64,000 nt of DNA from Alistipes timonensis JC136 (GTDB lineage Bacteria; Bacteroidota; Bacteroidia; Bacteroidales; Rikenellaceae), in NCBI RefSeq assembly GCF_900107675.1, contig NZ_FNRI01000009.1, forward strand, positions 80,716 through 144,715, written 5' to 3'. The notes beneath the pieces are model-generated. The model was not told the DNA's origin and did no database searches. It saw only the letters and a list, made by a program, of their open reading frames with translations. How positions within the stretch are numbered: the stretch's first letter is position 1; each line of letters opens with the position of its first letter. Position numbers and translations under genes: made by a program. Below are positions 52,712-59,692 of the stretch, piece by piece.

Positions 52712-55078
52712 ATGAAATTTTACAGAATCTCATTTCTTACACTTTCGGCTCTTGCCGTGTGCGGCACGCTGAACGCCCAGGATTTGCGGGGCGTGGTCCG
52801 CGATGCCGACAAACAGCCCCTCGTCGGGGCCTCGGTCTACTGGGCCGGAACGACGATCGGCGCCGGGACTGACGTTCAGGGCGCTTTCCAGTTACACCGC
52901 GTGAAAGGCTACGACAAGCTCGTGGCCTCCTACCTGGGCTATGTCAACGATACGATCCGCGTCGGAAGCGGAGTCGACAAAGTCGAATTTACCCTCCGCT
53001 CGGAGGGCGTGGCCCTCGATGACGTCGTGGTCGAGGGGAATCTCAGCGGTAATTTCGTCAAACGCGACGGCATTGTCAAAGGCGAGATGATTTCGTTCGC
53101 GGGTCTCTGCAAGATGGCCTGCTGCAATCTGGCCGAGTCGTTCGAAAACTCGGCGTCGGTGACCGTCGGTTACAGCGACGCCATTTCGGGCGCCCGGCAG
53201 ATCAAAATGCTGGGGCTGGCCGGGACCTACACCCAGATACTCGATGAGAACCGTCCGATCATGCGCGGCCTGAGCGCCCCCTACGGGTTGAGCTATACGC
53301 CCGGCATGTGGCTCAATTCGATTCAGGTGTCGAAGGGCGTGGCGTCCGTCACGGCGGGCCACGAGGCCATTACGGGCCAGATCAACCTCGAACACCGCAA
53401 GCCCACGGACGACGAACGCCTGTTCGTGAACCTCTACCTCGACGACGAACTGCGTCCCGAGGCCAACATCTCGACGGCGTTCCCCGTGACCAAAGACAAG
53501 AAACTGTCGAGCGTCATCCTGCTCCACGGCTCGATGGACACCGACGTGCGGAAGATGGATCACAATCACGACCATTTCCGCGACCTGCCGAAATCCGACC
53601 AGATCAACGTGGCCAACAAGTGGCTCTATTCGGCGGACAACGGCACGCAGGTGCGCTGGGGCTGGAAGTTCGTGCAGGAGAACCGTCTGGGCGGCATGCT
53701 CGATTTCAAAAACACCGATGCCATGCGCGAGGATATGGCGGAGAACTGGGATTGGAAGACGACCGGCAAGCCGATGCCCCTCTACGGTTCGCACATCCGC
53801 AACCGCAACGCCAACGGCTATCTTAAAATAGGTATGCCTGTCGGTCCGTCGGTTTACGACCCCGACGAGCAGGATGAGCTGCGCTCGAATCTGGCGTTCG
53901 TGGCCGATTTCGACCATTTCAACGAGGACGCCTATTTCGGGCTCAACACGTACGAGGGCAACCAGAACGCCGTGGCGCTGAACCTGATGTACAACCACTA
54001 TTTCACCCGCCGTTCGTCGCTGATCGTCGGTGTGCAGGCGCATCTGGACTATTTCCGGGAGCGTCTGGTCAATCCGACGCCGTGGATTCCGGGGACGACG
54101 ACGGGCGATTACGATTTCGACCGTGACGAAGAGGAAGCGGGCGCCTATGCCGAGTACACTTACACCATCAAAGACAAACTCTCGGTGGTGGCGGGCATCC
54201 GCGGCGATTACAATGCCTATTACGACCGCTTCTTTGCGACGCCCCGCGGACACCTGAAATGGAACATCACCCCCTCGACGACGCTGCGAGCCTCGGCAGG
54301 GTTGGGTTACCGTTCGACGAACGTCATTACGGACAACATCGGCGTGCTGGCCACGGGCCGTAAGATCGTGTTCCTCGGGAGCGAACCCGGAGCGGTTGAT
54401 TTCAAACGTTTCGACCGCATGGAGAAGGCTCTCACGGTGGGCGGAAGCCTGACGCAGACCTTCTCGCTGGCCGGGAGCGACAACGCCACGCTGAGTTTCG
54501 ACTATTTCCGTACGCAGTTCTACAATTCGGTCGTGGCCGACCAGGAGTACGACCCGGAAGCGATCGTCTTTTACAACACCGACGGGCGTTCGTTCACGGA
54601 CACTTATCAGGTCGACTTCTCGTGGACGCCCGTCGAGCGGCTCGACATCTTCGCCACGTTCCGCTACACGAACAGCGAAATGACCATCGAGCGTCCCGAC
54701 GGCACTTCGGCCCGCGTGGAGCGTCCGCTGGTGAGCCAGTACAAGACGCTGCTGAACATTCAGTACGCCACGAAGTTCCGCCGCTGGGTGTTCGACGCCA
54801 CGGCGCAGTTGAACGGTCCGGCGCGCATCCCGACGCAGAACGGGATTCTGGCGGACGACAGCTATTCGCCCCGCTACCCGATGTTTTTCGCCCAGGTAAG
54901 CCGCAAGGTGGGCAAATTCGACATCTATGCGGGCTGCGAGAATATCGCCGACTACCGGCAGAAGGAGCCGATCCTCCATGCGGACAATCCCTATTCGGTC
55001 GGTTTCAACTCGATGAATGTCTGGGGACCGCTGATGGGCCGCAAGTTCTATGTCGGGTTGCGATTCAACCTCTATTGA
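52712..55078 (+). CDS. TonB-dependent receptor, probably metal-related
   Basis: The protein has 788 residues with a signal peptide (about 1-22), a carboxypeptidase-like regulatory domain (about 25-105: L-R-G-V-V-R-D-A-D-K-Q-P-L-V-G-A-S-V), a plug (about 115-225) and a beta barrel ending in L-R-F-N-L-Y. It is not SusC-like and has no SusD partner. A H-N-H-D-H-F run in an early barrel loop may bind metal. Together with the neighbouring Cys-rich and CxxC proteins it suggests uptake of a metal or metal complex; the ligand is unknown. Confidence 0.88.
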   Translation: MKFYRISFLTLSALAVCGTLNAQDLRGVVRDADKQPLVGASVYWAGTTIGAGTDVQGAFQLHRVKGYDKLVASYLGYVNDTIRVGSGVDKVEFTLRSEGVALDDVVVEGNLSGNFVKRDGIVKGEMISFAGLCKMACCNLAESFENSASVTVGYSDAISGARQIKMLGLAGTYTQILDENRPIMRGLSAPYGLSYTPGMWLNSIQVSKGVASVTAGHEAITGQINLEHRKPTDDERLFVNLYLDDELRPEANISTAFPVTKDKKLSSVILLHGSMDTDVRKMDHNHDHFRDLPKSDQINVANKWLYSADNGTQVRWGWKFVQENRLGGMLDFKNTDAMREDMAENWDWKTTGKPMPLYGSHIRNRNANGYLKIGMPVGPSVYDPDEQDELRSNLAFVADFDHFNEDAYFGLNTYEGNQNAVALNLMYNHYFTRRSSLIVGVQAHLDYFRERLVNPTPWIPGTTTGDYDFDRDEEEAGAYAEYTYTIKDKLSVVAGIRGDYNAYYDRFFATPRGHLKWNITPSTTLRASAGLGYRSTNVITDNIGVLATGRKIVFLGSEPGAVDFKRFDRMEKALTVGGSLTQTFSLAGSDNATLSFDYFRTQFYNSVVADQEYDPEAIVFYNTDGRSFTDTYQVDFSWTPVERLDIFATFRYTNSEMTIERPDGTSARVERPLVSQYKTLLNIQYATKFRRWVFDATAQLNGPARIPTQNGILADDSYSPRYPMFFAQVSRKVGKFDIYAGCENIADYRQKEPILHADNPYSVGFNSMNVWGPLMGRKFYVGLRFNLY

Positions 55079-55123
55079 CCCGCGTGAAAAACGTCATGTA
55101 AAACCTTAAAATAGAAAGTAAAG

Positions 55124-55438
55124 ATGAAAAAACTGCTGATGGTATGCCTGGCCCTGCTGATGGGCGCCGGCATGTGCGCGGCTGCCGAAAAGCCCGCTGC
55201 AAAGAAAACCGTGACCACGGTGTTCGTTACGGACATCGACTGCGATCACTGTGTGAAGAAGATCATGAACAACGTTCCGTCGCTCGGCAAGGGCATCAAG
55301 GACGTGAAGGTGGACCTGCCCAAAAAGGAGGTCACCGTGGTTTACGACGGCACGAAGAACAACGATGCGAATATCGTGAAGGGGCTGGCCTCGCTCAAAG
55401 TGAAGGCCGAGCCGAAAAAAGCCGCAGCCAAAAAATAG
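55124..55438 (+). CDS. Periplasmic heavy-metal-associated (HMA-like) protein
   Basis: The protein has 104 residues with a signal peptide (about 1-20). The body has the ferredoxin-like HMA fold with the metal-binding C-D-H-C near residue 40, preceded by T-D-I-D rather than the usual G-M. The C-terminus is Lys/Ala-rich. HMA proteins bind Cu(I), Zn(II) or other soft metals through the two cysteines and pass them to partners. It is the last gene of the cassette begun by the PqqD-like gene and is followed by a terminator. Confidence 0.85.
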   Translation: MKKLLMVCLALLMGAGMCAAAEKPAAKKTVTTVFVTDIDCDHCVKKIMNNVPSLGKGIKDVKVDLPKKEVTVVYDGTKNNDANIVKGLASLKVKAEPKKAAAKK

Positions 55439-55462
55439 CCGCGGCGGGATTTGTTATCGAAG

Positions 55463-55494
55463 CAGGAGGGTCCGGATGGGCCCTCCTGTTGTTT
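55463..55494 (+). terminator. Terminator after the HMA-like gene
   Basis: An 11-base stem (55463-55473 with 55478-55488, one G-T pair) is followed by TTGTTTAA. Confidence 0.8.
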
Positions 55495-55508
55495 AATCGA
55501 CGGGCTGC

Positions 55509-55642
55509 CGTCCATAAGGCGGGTGTTCGGTTTGCAGCGCCGTGCAGGTTGAGCAGCGGCAGGGGATTCGTCGTCCATGAAGCGGGTGTTCGGTTTGCAG
55601 CGCCGCGAAGATTGAGCAGCGGCAGGAGAATCCGTCGCCCAT
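55509..55642. repeat. 63-base tandem repeat between convergent genes
   Basis: Units begin at 55509 and 55572 with CGTCCAT; both contain GCGGGTGTTCGGTTTGCAGC and GAGCAGCGGCAGG. A third partial unit (CCCATAAG) begins near 55636. I see no gene here. Confidence 0.85.
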
Positions 55643-55645
55643 AAG

Positions 55646-55664
55646 ACAGGCGTTTTACGCCTGT
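55646..55664 (-). terminator. Weak hairpin after the MBL-fold gene
   Basis: ACAGGCG (55646-55652) pairs with CGCCTGT (55658-55664) just after the minus-strand stop codon. The T-run is poor (CTTAT), so termination is uncertain. Confidence 0.4.
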
Positions 55665-56419
55665 TATTCCATCGGGCGGACCCGGGTGTCGGTCAACCCT
55701 TCGGTCTCGCGCACCAGCCGGTCGATGTCGGTCTTCTCCTCCACCTCGCCGTAGTGGTAGGGGTAGAAGATCGTCGGGCGGATGGCCTTCACGGCTTCGA
55801 CAGCCTGGTCGACGGTCATCGTGTAGGGCTGGTTCACGGGCAGGAACGCGATGTCGATGTTGCGCAGCGCCCGCAGTTCGGGTGTCGGCTCGGTGTCGCC
55901 CGCGATGTAGATGCGCGTGCCGCCGACGGTGAGGATGTAGCCGCAGTCCTCGCGCTCTTTGGGGTGGAACTGCAGGTGTCCCGGGGTGGTGTTGTAGGCT
56001 GCCACGGCCTCCACCTTCACCCAGTCGCGCGGCGTGGCGACGCTGCCCGGGCGCATCGTGTAGCAGTTCATTTCGAAGGCTTCGGCCGAAGTGCGGTCGC
56101 AAAGGATTTCCGTGTCGGGCGTGAGCAGTTTCTCGACCGCCGCGACGTCGAGGTGATCGTAGTGCGAATGGGTGATGAGCACGATGTCGGCCTTCGGCAG
56201 TGCGGCGTAATCGGCATTGGCGCTTATGGGATCGACATAGATGTATTTGCCGCCCACGGCGATCGACAGCGAGGCGTGTTTGAAAAAGGAGATCGTGAAT
56301 TGGGTGCCGTCGCGTGTCGTAAGCTGGTCGGACGGATACTCGGGGGCCTTCGCGCGGCCGCATCCGAAGAGTGACAGGATTGACATAAGTGTAATTGCGA
56401 TTAATATGCTGTTTTTCAT
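55664..56419 (-). CDS. Lipoprotein metallo-beta-lactamase-fold hydrolase (UlaG/UPF0173-like)
   Basis: The protein has 251 residues. The lipobox L-F-G-C places the lipid cysteine at residue 20, so it is membrane-anchored. The metal motif T-H-S-H-Y-D-H-L-D, a later T-P-G-H, A-G-D-T-E and the C-terminal P-Y-H-Y are those of the UlaG-like group of MBL-fold hydrolases. Their substrates vary (lactones, phosphodiesters), and none can be assigned here. The gene is convergent with the HMA cassette and divergent from the lipoprotein at 56717. Confidence 0.88.
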   Translation of the reverse strand: MKNSILIAITLMSILSLFGCGRAKAPEYPSDQLTTRDGTQFTISFFKHASLSIAVGGKYIYVDPISANADYAALPKADIVLITHSHYDHLDVAAVEKLLTPDTEILCDRTSAEAFEMNCYTMRPGSVATPRDWVKVEAVAAYNTTPGHLQFHPKEREDCGYILTVGGTRIYIAGDTEPTPELRALRNIDIAFLPVNQPYTMTVDQAVEAVKAIRPTIFYPYHYGEVEEKTDIDRLVRETEGLTDTRVRPME

Positions 56420-56498
56420 GGTTTCTCAGGGTTAATGCCGGCGTCCGGCCTGTATTTCGGCGGTCGGGCGGCGAGGCCGTTTGGGTGTCGCCTCAGGA

Positions 56499-56530
56499 TA
56501 AAGATACAAATTTGCTGCGAAACAGCCAAA
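56499..56530 (-). promoter_or_regulatory. Promoter of the MBL-fold gene
   Basis: On the minus strand, TTTG (56530-56527), 20 bases, TATCTTTA (56506-56499), one mismatch at the last base. It lies 80 bases before the start. Confidence 0.55.
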
Positions 56531-56631
56531 TCGGAGGCTCCGCATGTGAATTTTTTTTACCTTTGGCGTCGTATCGACATTTTTATTTGTCGGAAAGTTC
56601 TGCCGGACCGGCACGATTTGTTATCTTTGCA

Positions 56632-56639
56632 TAAATTAA
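56632..56639 (+). promoter_or_regulatory. Probable -7 element for the lipoprotein gene at 56717
   Basis: TATCTTTG is an exact TAnnTTTG match, giving a leader of about 70 bases. No TTTG lies at the ideal distance. Confidence 0.55.
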
Positions 56640-56716
56640 TGCAATTTTTTTCGGTCCCGACGCAGTATATTGCCGGCCGGACCGTTTATTAAGAGAAATT
56701 AACCAAGCACATAAGC

Positions 56717-57664
56717 ATGAATAAAATTTTTGCAACGATTGTATTGGCGGCCTTCGCGCTGTCGAGCTGTATCAAAGAGGATGACAGCTATAAGGAGTTA
56801 CTGCCCCTGCGACCGGGTATGAATATTTACAGCATGACGATGACTCAGAACGCTGTCGCCATGCAGCCGGCCAACGCGGGCATTCGACTGGCCATGCTGC
56901 TGGCCGAGGCTGCGAAGCAGTATCCCGAGACCGAGCTCAAAGATGTGGACCTGACCAAACTGAAGATCGAGGGCAATTCGAATTCGGTTATGACTTTGCT
57001 GTTCACGGCGGGAACGAAAATCGAGCGGCAGGCGGACGGCGATTATAAAATCACTTATAACGGAGATTACCAGCAGTACGACGGCTTTTTTCTGAAAGGT
57101 TCGATGCTGGTCAAGACTGGTGGCGTAGAACAACTGAAAGATACCAATGGCAGCCAGACGTGGCAGGTGGAGATCGAGGAGGGCCTGACGTTGTCCGCCA
57201 GAGACGTTAATGGTCTGATTCAGGTGAATATGGAGGGTGGTTCGACGACGCTTTATAACGAGGGCCTTTCGTACACCATATCTCTGAGCGGAATCAGCGC
57301 CAGTTTCGAGAATGCCTCTGTCTCTTCGAGTTGGAGAGGTGATTTCTCGCTGAGAGGTGTAAACGCCGACCTCGTCTATTCGGAGTGCCGGGGCAAGGAT
57401 TTCAAGGTCAGCGGAGAAGCATCGGGGCCTTCGGTTTATGTCGGCTCTGACAGTTCGAATCTCAGGCTGGGCTATTACCTCAGCTCCGGCAGCGTTTACC
57501 GGAGCGGACAGATCATCGAGGGAACGCAGGAGTGCAGTTTCGAGTCCTATAATTACGATACTTCGGGTTATCCTTCACCCGATGTGAAATACGTTTGGTC
57601 GAACGACGGCAACAAGTTGTATCAGAAAATCTATTACAACGGTTACGTTTATCCGAAGAACTGA
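56717..57664 (+). CDS. Lipoprotein of unknown function
   Basis: The protein has 315 residues. A lipobox A-L-S-S-C puts the lipid cysteine at residue 18. The rest is beta-rich with no catalytic motif I recognise; it may belong to the Bacteroidetes DUF4925-type group, but I cannot confirm this. It contains many Ser, Gly and Tyr residues in its C-terminal half, as in secreted beta-sandwich proteins. It is a single gene between its own promoter and a terminator. Confidence 0.75.
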   Translation: MNKIFATIVLAAFALSSCIKEDDSYKELLPLRPGMNIYSMTMTQNAVAMQPANAGIRLAMLLAEAAKQYPETELKDVDLTKLKIEGNSNSVMTLLFTAGTKIERQADGDYKITYNGDYQQYDGFFLKGSMLVKTGGVEQLKDTNGSQTWQVEIEEGLTLSARDVNGLIQVNMEGGSTTLYNEGLSYTISLSGISASFENASVSSSWRGDFSLRGVNADLVYSECRGKDFKVSGEASGPSVYVGSDSSNLRLGYYLSSGSVYRSGQIIEGTQECSFESYNYDTSGYPSPDVKYVWSNDGNKLYQKIYYNGYVYPKN

Positions 57665-57683
57665 CGTTCGGAAGCGAAAACAG

Positions 57684-57713
57684 CGGCGGCTCTGAAAAGG
57701 GCCGCCGTTTTTT
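57684..57713. terminator. Terminator between convergent lipoprotein and MFS genes
   Basis: CGGCGGC (57684-57690) pairs with GCCGCCG (57701-57707), followed by TTTTTT on the plus strand. The minus-strand gene stops at 57712. Confidence 0.85.
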
Positions 57714-58920
57714 ATGTCTTGCGGTCGAGCCGCATGACCGAAGGGATGAAGAAACCCGTTATGCCGACCAGAACGATGACCGTTCCGGCGATGATGAAGG
57801 TTGTCGAGAGACCTATATTTTCTGCCAGGAATCCCGTGCCGAGCAGTCCGAGGGCTGCGGGCAGCAGGCCGAAACTGCGGTAGAGCGACATGACGCGTCC
57901 CAGTACGCCCGCTTCGATGCGGGTCTGTATCACGGAGACGAACGAGGCGTTGAAGACGCTGCTGGAGATGCCCGCCGTGGCCGTGAAGAGTGCGAACCAG
58001 AGGAATCCCGAGGGCGACAGGAGTCCGGACAGGGCGAACGAGAGGCCGACGACCAGGTACATCAGGTTGACCAGCACGATGCGGCTGACCTGATAGGTGC
58101 GGGCGCCCATGACGGCGCCGCCCAGGAGCGCCCCTCCGCCCCAGACGATCTCGATCAGGCTCATTTCATACGTGCCGCCCCCGAAGTGCTGGAGCGTCAT
58201 CAGCGGGAACATCACACCGACGGGCATGATGAAGAACCAGACGACGATGGACAGCGTGAAGAACCAGCCCATACCCGGAATGGCGTGCATGGCCGAAAAG
58301 CCTTCCCGGAATTCGCGCCACAGGCCGGGTTTGCGGGTCGTGTCGCGCGCCGGGTTGGGGATGCGGACGAAGAGCAGCGAGGTGCAGGCAATGGCGGCTC
58401 CCGCGACATCCAGCAGCAGGATGTTGCCGATCGAAGTGAGGTTGATGAGCAGCGCTCCGAGGGCCGGGCCCGCGATGCTCGACAGCGAGGCGATGATCTG
58501 GTTGATCCCGGCGATGCGCGTAAGCTGCGACTGCGGGGCTAGCAGCGGGACCGAGGCCTGCATGGCAGGCATGTGGAAAGCCGAGCCTGCCGAGCGGCAG
58601 GCCAGCAGGATGTAGATGTGCCACATTTCGGCCACTCCGGCCCGGAACAGGATTGCCAGCGCCAGTGTGCAGAGTGCGATGAAGCTGTCGGCGAGGATCA
58701 TCGTGCGCTTGCGGTCCCAGCGGTCGACGTAGACTCCGACAAAGAGGCCCAGAAGCGACTGAGGCAGGATGCTGGCGATGGCTGCGATGGCCAGCACCTC
58801 GGCAGAGCCGGTCTCGAGGCTCATCCAGAAGATGATCGAGTAGGCCACGACCTCGCTGCTGAGAATCGATGCCAACTGTCCGCTCCAGATTATGGCGAAT
58901 GTCTTTTTCCAGGTCTCCAT
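57712..58920 (-). CDS. MFS transporter
   Basis: The protein has 402 residues and about twelve hydrophobic segments. The loop 2-3 signature G-V-Y-V-D-R-W-D-R-K-R lies near residue 60. It resembles the MFS_3/enterobactin-exporter type (EntS-like) and macrolide-efflux type of major facilitators, so a drug or siderophore export role is possible but not shown. I chose the ATG at 58920; an upstream TTG at 58941 would add seven residues inside the rplT terminator region. Confidence 0.85.
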   Translation of the reverse strand: METWKKTFAIIWSGQLASILSSEVVAYSIIFWMSLETGSAEVLAIAAIASILPQSLLGLFVGVYVDRWDRKRTMILADSFIALCTLALAILFRAGVAEMWHIYILLACRSAGSAFHMPAMQASVPLLAPQSQLTRIAGINQIIASLSSIAGPALGALLINLTSIGNILLLDVAGAAIACTSLLFVRIPNPARDTTRKPGLWREFREGFSAMHAIPGMGWFFTLSIVVWFFIMPVGVMFPLMTLQHFGGGTYEMSLIEIVWGGGALLGGAVMGARTYQVSRIVLVNLMYLVVGLSFALSGLLSPSGFLWFALFTATAGISSSVFNASFVSVIQTRIEAGVLGRVMSLYRSFGLLPAALGLLGTGFLAENIGLSTTFIIAGTVIVLVGITGFFIPSVMRLDRKT

Positions 58921-58939
58921 CGTGAATCGGTTTTGTGAC

Positions 58940-58970
58940 AAAAAAGGCGGACACCGAGGAGGTGTCCGCC
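58940..58970 (-). terminator. Terminator of the rpmI-rplT operon
   Basis: On the minus strand, a perfect 10-base stem (58970-58961 with 58955-58946) has a 5-base loop and is followed by TTTTTT. Confidence 0.92.
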
Positions 58971-58993
58971 GCTAAAACCCTTCCGGGGAAGGA

Positions 58994-59338
58994 CTATTTA
59001 ACTGCTTTAACTATTGCCTCGAATGCTTTCGGCTCGTTCATTGCCAGGTCGGCCATCACCTTGCGGTTGAGGACGATGCCCTTGGCGTTGAGTTTGCCGA
59101 TGAATTGTGAATAGGTCATTCCCTGGGCGCGGACGGCGGCGTTGATACGCGTGATCCACAGCGAACGGAATGTCCGCTTCTTGAGGGCGCGGTGTGCATA
59201 AGCGTAGCACAGACCCTTTTCGACCGTATTTTTCGCAACGGTCCAAACGTTTCCCCTTGAACCAAAGTTACCTTTGGCAAGTTTCAAAACTTTCTTTCGA
59301 CGTGCGCGTGACGCAACTGCGTTTACTGAACGTGGCAT
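58994..59338 (-). CDS. rplT: 50S ribosomal protein L20
   Basis: The protein has 114 residues, basic throughout, with the L20 pattern A-R-R-K-K-V-L-K-L-A-K-G near the start and W-I-T-R-I-N-A-A-V-R near residue 60. It is needed early in 50S assembly. It lies 91 bases downstream of rpmI. I see no clear autoregulatory L20-binding pseudoknot in that gap. Confidence 0.97.
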   Translation of the reverse strand: MPRSVNAVASRARRKKVLKLAKGNFGSRGNVWTVAKNTVEKGLCYAYAHRALKKRTFRSLWITRINAAVRAQGMTYSQFIGKLNAKGIVLNRKVMADLAMNEPKAFEAIVKAVK

Positions 59339-59429
59339 ACTGTAAAGTTTTTTGAGAGCTCACAGCGATACGGTTCTCCCGCATTCTTTGGGGCTGTTCT
59401 GCTCCGATTAATAAAATTCCGCCGGTTAA

Positions 59430-59624
59430 TTATTTAACGAGCAGGTTTTTGATTTTGGTCTCGTCGACCGCAGAAACGATACCCGAATAGCAGAGGTTAC
59501 GCTTCTGTTTCGTCGTCTTTTTGGTCAGGATGTGACTGTGATAAGCGTGTTTGCGCTTGATCTTTCCTGTGCCGGTGAAGGTAAAACGCTTCTTCGCAGC
59601 GGCATTGGTTTTCATTTTCGGCAT
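59430..59624 (-). CDS. rpmI: 50S ribosomal protein L35
   Basis: The protein has 64 residues. It begins M-P-K-M-K-T-N-A-A-A-K-K-R-F and contains K-R-K-H-A-Y-H-S-H-I-L, as expected for L35. In most bacteria infC (IF3) is directly upstream; here the upstream neighbour is a divergent TIR-domain gene 68 bases away, and rpmI has its own promoter. Confidence 0.97.
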   Translation of the reverse strand: MPKMKTNAAAKKRFTFTGTGKIKRKHAYHSHILTKKTTKQKRNLCYSGIVSAVDETKIKNLLVK

Positions 59625-59658
59625 TGTCGTAAATAGTTAATTAGTTAAACTTAGCCTG

Positions 59659-59689
59659 CAAAAGTACGAAATATTTCCCACACTGCAAT
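59659..59689 (-). promoter_or_regulatory. Promoter of rpmI-rplT
   Basis: On the minus strand, ATTG (59689-59686), 19 bases, TACTTTTG (59666-59659). The -7 element lies only 27 bases from the divergent start codon at 59693. Confidence 0.6.
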
Positions 59690-59692
59690 CGA

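Noticed and set aside
55509..55642. CRISPR array
   Set aside because: Only two and a half directly adjoining units, no spacers and no cas genes nearby.
59339..59429. L20 autoregulatory leader
   Set aside because: The gap between rpmI and rplT is present, but I could not identify the rRNA-mimic pseudoknot by eye.
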